Below the pieces are notes generated by a model. It was not told the origin of the DNA and did not search any database. It worked only from the letters and a program-made list of their open reading frames with translations. 64,000 bases of DNA. Origin: Halocaridina rubra. Its lineage: Eukaryota > Arthropoda > Malacostraca > Decapoda > Atyidae. Below are positions 37,315 to 47,465 of this stretch, piece after piece. The stretch spans positions 100,001 through 164,000 of the forward strand of contig JAXCGZ010017005.1 in assembly GCA_037179515.1 (NCBI GenBank). The letters are read 5' to 3'. The translations under genes were made by a program, and so were the position numbers. The stretch's first letter is position 1. The number at the start of each line of letters is the position of its first letter.

Positions 37315-37384
37315 TTGTGTGTGTGCACATTTATATACACATACACATATAGACATATATTTATGTGTCGTGGGAGGGTTGGTA

Positions 37385-38340
37385 GGGGATCCCTGGGGGG
37401 TGAAGGAGGATTAGTAGCTCTTAAAAGCCTGAAACGAAAAGTCAGGGACCTTGAGACCCTTGTAACAAACCTGCATGATTAAATTCGGAATATGGATAGA
37501 GAAATGAAAGAGAATGAAACACCTGGAGGGATAATAAGATCTTTAGAGGAATCTAATAAGGCACAAGGGAAAGAGAAAAGAACTAGAAATATAAACGAAA
37601 AAGATGGAAGGGGAAAAGACTGAATTAGAATTCTGAATTTCTAAATAAGAAGATAACAACATACAGCTGATTGACAACCTGAAGGTTAGTTCACAGCTCT
37701 CTTCTGAGAGATGAGACTGAAGCTTGGAAAGTCCAAATAAGGGAAAACATCAAACAGTTTAGGAAAGAGTTTCAGGAGATGAATCAGGAAAATTAGGTCA
37801 TTACAATTTCCTTTCAGATGCCGTTAAGAAAAAAGTGGCAATAAAAGAGGCAGTGAGGGAGGTGGCATTGGAAAATGTAAATTTGGTTGACTTCAAAGAA
37901 ACAGTAACTGAAAAAAATGAAAGGTGTTGTGATTGAAAGGGTTAATCTATGGATCAAACAGGCTCTTGATAAAGAGAAGTCAGTGGTAATTTCAGGCATA
38001 AGTGAATCGCAGCAGTCAACATGGCAGGGGAGACTTTAACATAATAAAGGTATGGCTTTAGCCTTGATAAGGAGGCTTGGAGTAATATGTGGTCCAGAAA
38101 ATATTATAAGGAGGAAAATTTGCAATAAACCTAAAAGACATTCAAGACGTCAAAATAGCGTTCATTTGACCATATAGAACACAGGAAGACATGAAAAGAA
38201 CTAATAAACTTGTTGCAAGAGGCAAAAACGTTAAATGAGGGAAAATATGAAAAAACAAAGAAAATTTTATATTTCAGAGTTCTTCCAGCAAAGAGAATAT
38301 AAGAAGATAATGCTAGAAGATAAGGGGATACAGCCTCATT
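37385..38340 (+). pseudogene. degenerate LINE-A ORF1 (copy 16)
   Basis: Follows the intact ORF1 with recognisable LKRKVRDLETLVTNL-like coiled-coil sequence near 37420 and the VVISGISESQQSTWQG region near 37985-38030. It ends at CCTCATTAAGATTG as in the intact copy. Multiple frame breaks. Confidence 0.78.
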
Positions 38341-38344
38341 AAGA

Positions 38345-41125
38345 TTGCTAATGGGGTAGCTAGTAAGGCAGTAGAATTAAAGGATAGGATTCACAAGAGT
38401 AAGGCAGATATAGTAGTGGTTAAAGGGAATAATTTAAGTGAAAACATAAACAGTGTTACAATTTTACCTAAGGGCTCCAGAATTTTAAGGATAGAAAGAT
38501 CTGAGAAGACTGGTGAGGGGATAGCATTGCTCATGTGTGAAAGATTTCAGGTTAAAGAAATAAACTTTGCTATAGAAAGTGAGTTCAATGAATTTTTTGA
38601 TGCTTGCATGAGTACTGTGTCAGAGAGCATCATAATAACTGTTGTACATAACCCATCAAGGAATCAACACGGGCTGGAAGTTTATGAGGAAAGTTATATA
38701 GGTACTATAGAAGTCATAACTCAGTCTTTAATATCGCAAGGGGGAAAAAGTGTAGGATTTTGATTACGGGAACTTTTAATCATTGAAAAAATATTGGATA
38801 AATCTTGCCCGCACAGTGGGGAGGACTCACTTGGGGCAAGATTCCTTGATTGTGTACAAGGGAACCTCCTACACCAGCATGTCCTGCAAGCAACGAGGAC
38901 AGGTGTGGGGATGAGCCATCACTGCTTGATCTATTATTCACAGATAATGAGTTGGATATTTAACAAAACTGAGTATGAACTACCAATTGGAAAAACTGAC
39001 GACTTTGTGTTGTTGATAGAGCATATCATTAAAGATGTTTTGCCTGAAAGTAGAGGCACTGAAGAGGACACGAGGAGTAACAATCTGAAAGGACATTGAA
39101 TAAAAATTAACGAGCGCTTGCAGTTATTGACCGGAGAACCTTATTTAACAAAAAATCTGTACAAGAAATGTACGAAATTTTTCATGAGGAATATGAGAAG
39201 ATAGTCACTTATCGCATAAATTTCCACCAGAATAGGAGTTATTCATGCCAGAGAGAAATGGTTCAATAATGAGTGTAAGAGAGCAGAGGAGTGGAGAGAT
39301 AAATGCTGGAAAAGGTATAGGAGGAGCAAAAACATAAATGCCTGGCAGACTTATAAAAGAGCAAAAACTGATCACCTAAGTAAAAGAAGAGAGGCAGAGT
39401 GAGATTATGAAAGGGTTCTCACCAGGAAGGATATATAAATTCCCAAATTTTGCCACAGCTTTTTCAGAGAAAAACTGAAGGTCATAAAACAGTTTTTTAA
39501 AGTTAAAAAGAGCAGCCAGAAGCATCGCACCGACAGATGAAGAGATCTGCAAATAATTGAACAAAAAATTTTAATCTGTATCTACAGCAGAAAGTACCTC
39601 ACCCTCTCAGATTGCAGAAATAGGAGTTCATGGGCCGGTATTAGAGAATATCATCTTTTCAAACATACTGGTGGGGTTAGATGTTCATAAAGCAACAGGT
39701 CTTGATAATATATACCCATATGTACTTAAGAAATGCGTAACACTAATATCAATAGCACTATGTATCATATGCAAAAAGTCTCTGGAATCTGGGGAGATTC
39801 CAAGATACTTCAAACAAATGTACAGGGTAACTATCTTCAAAAATGGAAGGAGGGATGCAGGTCTAAACAACAGGCCAGTGTCCTTGACCAGCACAGTTAG
39901 CAAAGTTATGGAGAAACTACTAAGAAAACACCTCTCTTCATTTGAAGTCCATCAACTTTTTGTCAGTGAGACAATATGGCTTTAGTGAATGTAGATCAAC
40001 AGTAACAAACTTATTAGAATTTAATGATGATGCAAGCTGGATCTTATAGGAAAGAGAGAGCTGGGTAGATTGCATATTCCTAGATTTTCAGAGGGCATCC
40101 GATACGGTCCCACAGGGGGAGACTTATTAAGAAGCTGCAAGCAATGGCGAGAATAGGTGAAAATGTCTTGGAATGGATGAAAACTTACTTAGAAGGAAGA
40201 AAACAGAGGGCTAGAGCAAGATACTTAGTGTTTGAATGGAGAAAGGTTAATAGTGTGGTTTCACAAGGTTCAGTTTTAAAGCCACTTTTCTTCCTTGAAT
40301 AAGTAAATGACCCACCAGAGTCTGTACATTCATTCTTGAATATGTTTGCAGATGATGCAAAGATTGTGAAGAAGGTAAAAGACAAGAATAATGGTGGAGA
40401 ACTTCAGAAAGACATAAATAGTCTGCATGAGTGGTAAGAAAAGTGGAAAAAAAAATTACTTTTACTTCAAAATGCAAGGTAACGAGGATGGGTGCAAGTG
40501 CGAAAAGGTTCAAGCTTGGATACTCAATAGCAGGAGCAAAACTTCTACAGACAGAGAATGAAAGAGCTCTAGGAATAAATATACTGGCAGATTTGTCTGC
40601 ATAAATACATATAAATGGCATAGTAAAAGGCAGCATATTCTTTCTTAGCAAATGTAATATTATGTTACTTATGTGAGGCCATAGCTTGAATATGCAACCC
40701 CCTTTTGGAATTCATACTTGAAAAAGCACATAGTTAAAATGGAAAAAGTTCAAAGACATTTCATTAAATTTGTACAAGTACGCAATTTCAGTTATGAGGA
40801 AAGGTTGAGGGAATTAGACTTACCATCACTGGAAGCTAGAAGAATGAAGAGGATATGGTGACGGTTTTTAAATTCCTTCATGGCGTTGGCAATATGGAAA
40901 GGGATCGATATTTTGATATGGCTGGCTATAATACTAAAGGCCATAGTTTAAAGTGGCATAAGAAAACTTCTCTTCATGATATAAGGAAGTACTTTTTAGT
41001 GCAAAAGTAAATAAGGAAGTACTTTTTAGTGCAAAAGTAAATGATGATTGGAATTTGCTATGCGAGAAGGTAGTTAATGTTAACTCAATCCATAATTTCA
41101 AGGACAAATATAATAAGTATCACTG
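38345..41125 (+). pseudogene. degenerate LINE-A ORF2 (copy 16)
   Basis: Open pieces at 38416-38763 (EEP N-terminal part), 38794-39099 (EEP C-terminal part) and 39671-39985 (RT start, TGLDNIYPYVLKKC, NNRPVSLTSTVSKVMEK) are separated by stops and frameshifts. The palm region near 40340 keeps FADDAKIVKKV. Clearly non-functional. Confidence 0.8.
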
Positions 41126-41218
41126 ACTACAAAAATGGAACAATCCAGGGGACAAGATATTAGAAGCATAGGGCTCTTTTCCCTAAGTATAATTGGGTAA
41201 TTACACTCTCACACACAC

Positions 41219-42586
41219 GCAAACTCAATATCAGTGGCACTAAGTATCATATATAAAAAGTCAGAGGAGTCAGGGGAGATTCCAAGATGCTGGAAACAAG
41301 CAAATGTGATAACTATCTTCAAAAAGGGAAGGAGGGATACGGCTCTGAACTATAGACTAGTTTCCTTGACCAGCACAGTTTGCAAAGTTATGGAGAAACT
41401 ACTAAGGAAACATATCTCTTTTCACTTGGAATCCTTCAACTTTTTGTCAGTGAGGCAACACGGCTTCAGAGAAGGTTGATCAACAGTAACGAATTATTAG
41501 AATTTTATGATGAGGTAAGCCAAATCTTACAGGAAAGAGAGGGCTGGGCAGATTGCATATTCCTAGACTTCCAGAAAGCGTTTGACACTCTTCCACATGG
41601 GAGACTTACTAGGAAGATGCAAGCAATGGCTAGAATAGGTGGAAGTGTTTTGAATTGGATAAATACATACTTAGAAGGAAGAGAACAGAGGGTTAGAGTA
41701 AGACACTCAGTGTCTGAACGGAGGAGAGTTAGTTGTGGAGTTCCACAGGGTTCAGTTTTAGGGCCACTTTTGTTCCTTGTATATGTAAATGACCTACCAG
41801 AGTCTGTAAATTCATTCATGAATATGTTTGCAGATGATGCCAAAGATTGTGAAGAAAGTAGGAAACGAGAGCAATGGTAGAGAATTTCAGGAAGATCTAA
41901 ATAGTTTGCACGAGTGGTCAGAAAAGTGGCTAATGAAATTCAATACTTCAAAATGTAAGGCAATGAGAATGGGTACAAGTGCAAGAAGGCCCAAGTTTGA
42001 CTACTCGGTGGCTGGAGTACAACTTCAAGAGACAGAAAATGAGAGAGATCTAGGAGTAAACATACGGGCAGATTTGTCTCCAGAAATACATATAAATGGC
42101 ATAGTAAGGGCAGCATATGTATTCTTATCAAATGTAAGGGTAGCCTTCAGGAACATGGATAAGGAAATGTTCAGAAATATTTATGTAACCTATGTGAGGC
42201 CAAAACTCGAATATGCAGCCCCCTTTTGGAATCCGACATGAAAAAGTACATAACTAAGCCTAAAAAAGTTCATAGCCATGCCACGAAACTGGTGCCAGAA
42301 ATACGTAATCTCAGTTATGATGAGAGGCTGAGGGAATTAGACTTACCATCACTCGAGGCTAGAAGATTGAGGGGGGATATGGTGACAGTCTTTAAATTCC
42401 TTCATGGTTAGGAGAGAGTGGATAAGGATCGATATTTTGATATGGCAGGCTCTAGAACTAGAGGTCATAGTTTGAAGCTTCGTAAGAAAACTTCTTTGCA
42501 GGATGTAAGGAAATACCTTTTCAGTGCAAGAGTAGTTGATCATTGGAATTCGATAAGCGAGGAGGTAATCACAATTAGGTAATCAC
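41219..42586 (+). mobile_element. LINE-A copy 17: 5'-truncated with a deleted 3' UTR
   Basis: Starts at GCAAACTCAATATCAG after (CA)n and ends GAGGAGGTAATCACAATTAG plus GTAATCAC. The last coding bases and hairpin are gone, apparently by a deletion between two AGGTA motifs. It shares distinctive older variants (GGSVLNWINTYLEG, SERRRVSCGVPQ, ILESDMKKYITKP) with bases 49265-50254. Confidence 0.9.
41234..42543 (+). pseudogene. LINE-A RT (copy 17), several frameshifts
   Basis: RT motifs are spread over frames 41234-41479, 41380-41880 and 41828-42241. Breaks are near 41478 (GGTTGATCA for GGTAGATCA and a lost base), at 41840 (an extra C in GATGCCAAAG next to FADD) and at 42239 (TGA in the ACATGAAAAAG segment), plus a TAG at 42410. 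The FADD motif itself is present but the frame is not. Confidence 0.85.
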
Positions 42587-43120
42587 AGGAAATGTTCAAA
42601 AATATCTTTGTAACTAATATAAGGGTAAATCTTAAATACGCAGCCCCCTTTTGGAATCCACACTTGAAAAAGCACATAGTTAAGTTGGAAAAAGTTTGAA
42701 GATATGCCACGAAACTGGTGACAGAAATATACAATCTCAGATATGAGAAGAGGCTGAGAGAATAAGACTTACCATTTTTCAAAGCTAAAAGAATGAGAGG
42801 GATATGGTGACAGTTTAAAAATTCCTTCATGGTTATGACAGTGTGAATAGGGATCGATATTTTGATATGGTTGGCACTAGAACTAAAGGTCATAGTTTGA
42901 AGCTTCGTAAGAAAACTTCTTTGCACGATATAAGAAAGTACTTTTTTAGTGTAAGAGTAGTTGATGATTGGAACTGGCTAATCGAGGAGGTAGTTAATGC
43001 TAACTCAATCCATAGTTTTAAGGACAAGCATGATAAGTATCACTACGTACAAAAATAGAACCGACCAGGAGACGGGCAGTTACGAGCACGGGGTGCTTTT
43101 CCGTAAGCACAATTAGGTAA

Positions 43121-43122
<2 letters not shown>
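42587..43122 (+). mobile_element. LINE-A copy 18: short 5'-truncated copy inserted at the tail of copy 17
   Basis: Begins AGGAAATGTTCAAAAATATC directly after AATCAC of copy 17. It has the RT C-terminal end, a variant hairpin and one tail unit, then (AC)n. The open piece 42843-43058 ends in a degraded C-terminus. The same pair, copies 17 plus 18, reappears at 49265-50790. Confidence 0.88.

Positions 43123-43212
<90 letters not shown>
43123..43212. repeat. (AC)n microsatellite between LINE-A copies 18 and 19
   Basis: About 45 AC units with one AAAC interruption. Confidence 0.97.
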
Positions 43213-45444
43213 TGTGTGTTGTTGATGGAGTATATCATTGAAGATATTCTTCATGAGAGTAGAGGCACTGAGGACATGAGGAGGAACTATCCGAAAGGAG
43301 ATTACATCAAAATGAATGAGCTTTTTGCAGTTATTGACTGGAGAACCTTATTTTACAACAAATCTGTACAAGAAATGTATGACATCTTTTGTGAGAAATT
43401 TGGGAAGATAGTAGATTGCTGCATACCTGTCACCAAAGTAGGTGTAATGCATGCCAGAGAGAAATGGTTCGATAATGGGTGTAAAAGAGCTAAGGAGTGG
43501 AGAGACAAATGCTGGAAATGGTATAGGAGGAGAAAAAACATAAATGCCTGGCAAACCTACAAAAGAGCAAGAAATGACTACCTAAGTAAAAGGAGAGAGG
43601 CAGAGAAAGATTATGAGAGGGACATCACCAGGAAGGCTAAAGAAAATCCCAAGCTTTTCCACAGCTTTATCAGAGGAAAACTGAAGGTAAAAGAACAGGT
43701 TTTAAGGCTAAAGAGAGCGGATGGAAGCATCACTGAGACGGACGAAGAGATCTGCAAAGAATTGAACAAGGAGTTTCAGTCAGTATTTACAGTAGAAAAT
43801 ACCCCACCCCCTCAGATTGCAGTGATAGAAGCTCAAGGGCCGGTATTAGAGAACATCAACCTTACAGCCACAGAGGTATGCAAAGCGCTGATGGATTTAG
43901 ATGTTCATAAAGCTACAGGTCCTGATGACATATCCCCTCATGTGCTTAAAAAATGCGCAAACACAATATCAGTGGCACTAAGTATCATATTTAAGGAGTC
44001 ACTGGAGTCGGGGGAGATTCCAAGATGCTGGAAACAAGCAAATGTGATACCTATCTTCAAAAAGGGAAGGAGGGATACGGCTCTGAACTATAGACCAGTT
44101 TCCTTGACCAGCATAGTTTGCAAAGTTATGGAGAAACTACTAAGGAAACATATCTCTCTTCACTTGGAATCCTTCAACTTTTTGTCAGTGAGGCAACATG
44201 GCTTCAGAGAAGGTAGATCAACAGTAACAAACTTATTAGAATTTTATGATGAGGTAAGCCAAATCTTACAGGAAAGAGAGGGCTGGGCAGATTGCATATT
44301 CCTAGACTTCCAGAAAGCGTTTGACACTGTTCCACATGGGAGACTTATTAGGAAGCTGCACTCAATGGCTAGAATAGGTGGAAATGTTTTGGAATGGATA
44401 AAAACTTACTTAGAAGGAAGGGAACAGAGGGTTAGAGTAAGACACTCAGTGTCTGAATGGAGAAGAGTTAGTAGTGGAGTTCCACAGGGTTCAGTTTTAG
44501 GGCCACTTTTGTTCCTTGTATATGACCTACCAGAGTCTGTAAATTCATTCATGGATATGTTTGCAGATGATGCAAAGATTGTGAAGAAAGCAAAAAACGA
44601 GAACAATGGTAGAGAACTTCAGGAGGATCTAAATAATCTGCATGAGTGGTCAGAAAAGTGGCTAATGAAATTCAATACTTCAAAATGTAAGGTAATGAGA
44701 ATGGGTACAAGTGCAAGAAGGCCCAAGCTTGACTACTCGGTGGCTGGAGTACAACTTCAAGAGACAGAAAATGAGAGAGATCTAGGAGTAAACATACTGG
44801 CAGATTTGTCTCCAGAAATACATATAAATGGCGTAGTAAGGGCAGCATATGCATTCTTATCAAATGTAAGGGCAGCCTTCAGGCACATGGACAAGGAAAT
44901 GTTCAGAAATATTTATGTAACCTATGTGAGGCCAAAACTCGAATATGCAGCCCCCTTTTGGAATCCGCACTTGAAAAAGCACATAGCTAAGCTTGAAAAA
45001 GTTCAAAGACATGCCACGAAACTGGTGCCAGAAATACGCAATCTCGGTTATGATGAGAGGCTGAGGGAATTAGACTTGCCATCACTCGAAGCTAGAAGAG
45101 TAAGGGGGGATATGGTGACAGTCTTTAAATTCCTTCATGGTTATGATAGAGTGGATAGGGATCAATATTTCGATATGGCTGGCTCTAGAACTAGAGGTCA
45201 TAGTTTGAAGCTTCGTAAGAAAACTTCTTTGCAGGATGTAAGGAAATACTTTTTCAGTGTAAGAGTAGTTGATAATTGGAATTCGCTTAGCGAGGAGGTA
45301 GTTAATGCTATCTCAATCCATAGTTTTAAGGACAGGTACGATAAGTATCACTAAGTCTAAAATGGAACCGATCAGGAGAGGGGAAGATACGAGCTTTGGG
45401 CTCTTTCCCGTAAACACAATTAGGTCATCACAATTAGGTAATCA
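43211..45444 (+). mobile_element. LINE-A copy 19: 5'-truncated, young, coding intact
   Basis: Starts ACTGTGTGTTGTTGATGG at the end of the EEP and runs without a stop to the normal C-terminus, hairpin and two tail units, then (CA)n. It is inserted in the (AC)n following copy 18. Copy 20 begins straight after its CA tract. Confidence 0.95.
43216..45354 (+). CDS. LINE-A ORF2 fragment: linker plus complete RT (copy 19)
   Basis: 712 open codons covering the end of the EEP, the basic linker and the whole RT: TGPDDISPHVLKKC, NYRPVSLTSIV, FLDFQKAFDTVPHG, GVPQGSVLGPLLFLVY and FADDAKIVKKA. A 6-base in-frame deletion removes Val-Asn between FLVY and DLPESV compared with other copies, near the palm. It ends DRYDKYH. 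It has no endonuclease active site and no visible promoter. Confidence 0.88.
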   Translation: MLLMEYIIEDILHESRGTEDMRRNYPKGDYIKMNELFAVIDWRTLFYNKSVQEMYDIFCEKFGKIVDCCIPVTKVGVMHAREKWFDNGCKRAKEWRDKCWKWYRRRKNINAWQTYKRARNDYLSKRREAEKDYERDITRKAKENPKLFHSFIRGKLKVKEQVLRLKRADGSITETDEEICKELNKEFQSVFTVENTPPPQIAVIEAQGPVLENINLTATEVCKALMDLDVHKATGPDDISPHVLKKCANTISVALSIIFKESLESGEIPRCWKQANVIPIFKKGRRDTALNYRPVSLTSIVCKVMEKLLRKHISLHLESFNFLSVRQHGFREGRSTVTNLLEFYDEVSQILQEREGWADCIFLDFQKAFDTVPHGRLIRKLHSMARIGGNVLEWIKTYLEGREQRVRVRHSVSEWRRVSSGVPQGSVLGPLLFLVYDLPESVNSFMDMFADDAKIVKKAKNENNGRELQEDLNNLHEWSEKWLMKFNTSKCKVMRMGTSARRPKLDYSVAGVQLQETENERDLGVNILADLSPEIHINGVVRAAYAFLSNVRAAFRHMDKEMFRNIYVTYVRPKLEYAAPFWNPHLKKHIAKLEKVQRHATKLVPEIRNLGYDERLRELDLPSLEARRVRGDMVTVFKFLHGYDRVDRDQYFDMAGSRTRGHSLKLRKKTSLQDVRKYFFSVRVVDNWNSLSEEVVNAISIHSFKDRYDKYH

Positions 45445-45463
45445 CACACACACACACACACAC

Positions 45464-46383
45464 GTCTGTTTAGGTAGTGACACACGAAACTGCTCCTCTT
45501 AAATTACTACTGGTGTTTTGAGTGACTAAGTGCTTAGTGGAAAACTTTACCATAATTTCCATAAATCTGAAATCCTGCAGAGTATTGTGAGTACAAAAGC
45601 TTATATTTGTTGTAAGACGAGACTGTTCATATTAAAGGAAAAAAAATTGAGAACATTTTCGTGAGGAGAGAGAGAAGCTGCCGTCCAGTTCTGCCTTGAG
45701 GGAAATCTAGAAGAGTTGCCAGAGGTGGAGCCATCACATCACATTACCTAATTTTTTGTGTAAACTGGGGAAAGCTCTTAAGCCGTTTACCTGATCCTGT
45801 GGTTCTATATATTGTTAAAATCAGTATCCTTCCCATTTATATTAACTAGTTAGTTAGTTTGATACACGAAATAATTGAATAATAAAAGGAAAAAAATTAC
45901 CAAATATCCACCTGTCAACAGTACTGAGTTAAGTTGCCAAGTAGTACAGCAGTCTTATTTTCTTCATTTTTTTGCTTTTCTTTTAGCTTTCTCTTTTACA
46001 ATTTTTTTTTTTTTATTTATTTTGTATATATATTGAGTTAAATGTAAAGTCTAATCCCGTGATAACATATCTTGGTTAGCAAGTCAGTTTATCAGTTAGG
46101 AAGAATATATAGCAGAAACAGGTGGGTGCCACCTCAAACTCAAACTAGAATTTTCCTTCAGGTTTGACTTTTGTTTTTCTTTTTCTTTTTATACTTAAAT
46201 TACCATGGTCAAGTTTTTAAGTTAAGATGTGTGTTACCAGAAAAGAGACAAACTGAGTCACTAAATAGCACTTATATGGAGATATAAAAATTCTGTGTGA
46301 AGCTCAATTAAAAGTTTTTCTCTTTTCTTTTTTTTCCTCTTTCTCGTCTTCTTTCTATATTCTGTGAGAGGGAGAACATAAAA
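45464..46383 (+). promoter_or_regulatory. LINE-A 5' UTR (probable internal promoter region)
   Basis: About 920 bases between the (CA)n of copy 19 and the ORF1 ATG. Its last 300 bases align with the 5' UTR of old copy 1 (445-635 and 1873-1970), so it belongs to the element. Non-LTR elements usually carry an internal pol II promoter here. I see no defined core promoter motif I would commit to. T-rich tracts precede the ATG. Confidence 0.6.
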
Positions 46384-47463
46384 ATGAGGCCATCTCTGTC
46401 CCAAACCTCTCCCACCCATGGGTCGGGAGAAGGGGTAGTCATCAGGGGACTTAAACAGAGAATCAAGAAGTTAGAGGAAATGGTTATAAGCCTTGATGAT
46501 AAAATTCGGAATATGGATGGAGAAATGAAAGAGAATGAAACACTCAGAGAACAAATAAGATCTTTGGAGGAAGCAAATAAAGCACAAGGGCAGGAGAGAA
46601 AGGAACTAGAAAAAAGAATAAAGAAGCTGGAAGGGGAAAAGAGTCAACTAGAATCTAGAATTTCTAAACAAGAAGATAAAAACAAACAGCTGAATGACAA
46701 TCTAAAGGAATTAGATGTTAGTTCACTGCTCTCTTCTGAGAGAGACGAGATTGCTGCTTGGAATGTCCAGATTAAGGAAAACATTGAACAGTTCAGAAAA
46801 GAGTTCCAGGAGCTGAATATGGAAAATGATGCCATGAAAACGTCTTTTGCTGATGCACTAAAGGGGAATGTGGCAGTAAAAGAGGCTGTAAAGGTGGTGG
46901 CACTGGAAAACATACAAACAGTTGACTATAAAGAGACAGTAATCGAAAAAATGAAAGACGTTGTGATGGAAAGGGCAAACCCACTCATCAGACAGGCACT
47001 TGATAAGGAGAAGACAGTGGTAATCTCAGGCATAAGTGAATCCCAAGAGCCAACATGGCAGGGGAGACTTCAAGAAAATAAAGCTAGGGTTGTAGACCTG
47101 ATAAGAAAGCTTGGAGTAGTATGTGGTCCTGAGGATACTGTAAACATACACCAACTAGGTAAATATTCGAGGGAAGGAAAGCCGAGACCAACAAAAGTAA
47201 CCTTTGAGAGAGGGGAAACATGTAGGGAAATATTGTTGAGAAAAAAAAGTCTAAAAGACCTTCAAGAATGCAAAGAAGTGTTCATTAGACGATACAGAAC
47301 ACAGGAAGAGATGGGGAAGATCAAAAACTTGTTGCAAGAGGCAAGAAGGTTAAATGATGAAAGAAATGAAGAAGAGAAGAAAAATTTTCGTTACAGAATA
47401 CTTCCAGACAAAGGGGAGATAAAGAAGATAATGACAGAAGATCAGGGGATGGGGCCTCATTAA
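46384..47463 (+). CDS. LINE-A ORF1 protein (coiled coil plus RNA-binding-like region), intact
   Basis: 359 codons from MRPSLSQTSPTHGSGEG. Residues of about 17-110 are a heptad-rich coiled coil (RIKKLEEMVISLDDKIRNMD, ELEKRIKKLEGEKSQLESRI). A second helical stretch lies at about 115-205. From about 210, KTVVISGISESQEPTW, GRLQENKARVVDLIRKLGVV and KPRPTKVTFERGE resemble the RRM-like core of L1-type ORF1 proteins, and a basic C-terminal region (RRYRTQEEMGKI, FRYRILPDKGEIKKI) follows. Such proteins trimerise and coat the element RNA. The RRM assignment is from pattern only. It overlaps the ORF2 frame by about 94 bases. Confidence 0.88.
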   Translation: MRPSLSQTSPTHGSGEGVVIRGLKQRIKKLEEMVISLDDKIRNMDGEMKENETLREQIRSLEEANKAQGQERKELEKRIKKLEGEKSQLESRISKQEDKNKQLNDNLKELDVSSLLSSERDEIAAWNVQIKENIEQFRKEFQELNMENDAMKTSFADALKGNVAVKEAVKVVALENIQTVDYKETVIEKMKDVVMERANPLIRQALDKEKTVVISGISESQEPTWQGRLQENKARVVDLIRKLGVVCGPEDTVNIHQLGKYSREGKPRPTKVTFERGETCREILLRKKSLKDLQECKEVFIRRYRTQEEMGKIKNLLQEARRLNDERNEEEKKNFRYRILPDKGEIKKIMTEDQGMGPH

Positions 47464-47465
47464 GA

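Larger units (their letters stand above)
37372..41205 (+). mobile_element. LINE-A copy 16: old copy with degenerate ORF1 and ORF2
   Basis: ORF1 remnants run from 37385 to about 38340 and ORF2 remnants from 38345 to about 41125, with a 3' UTR and one tail unit (AATTGGGTAATTAC). Many stops and frameshifts. A 30-bp tandem duplication (AAGGAAGTACTTTTTAGTGC and following) lies at 40983-41042. Confidence 0.88.
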
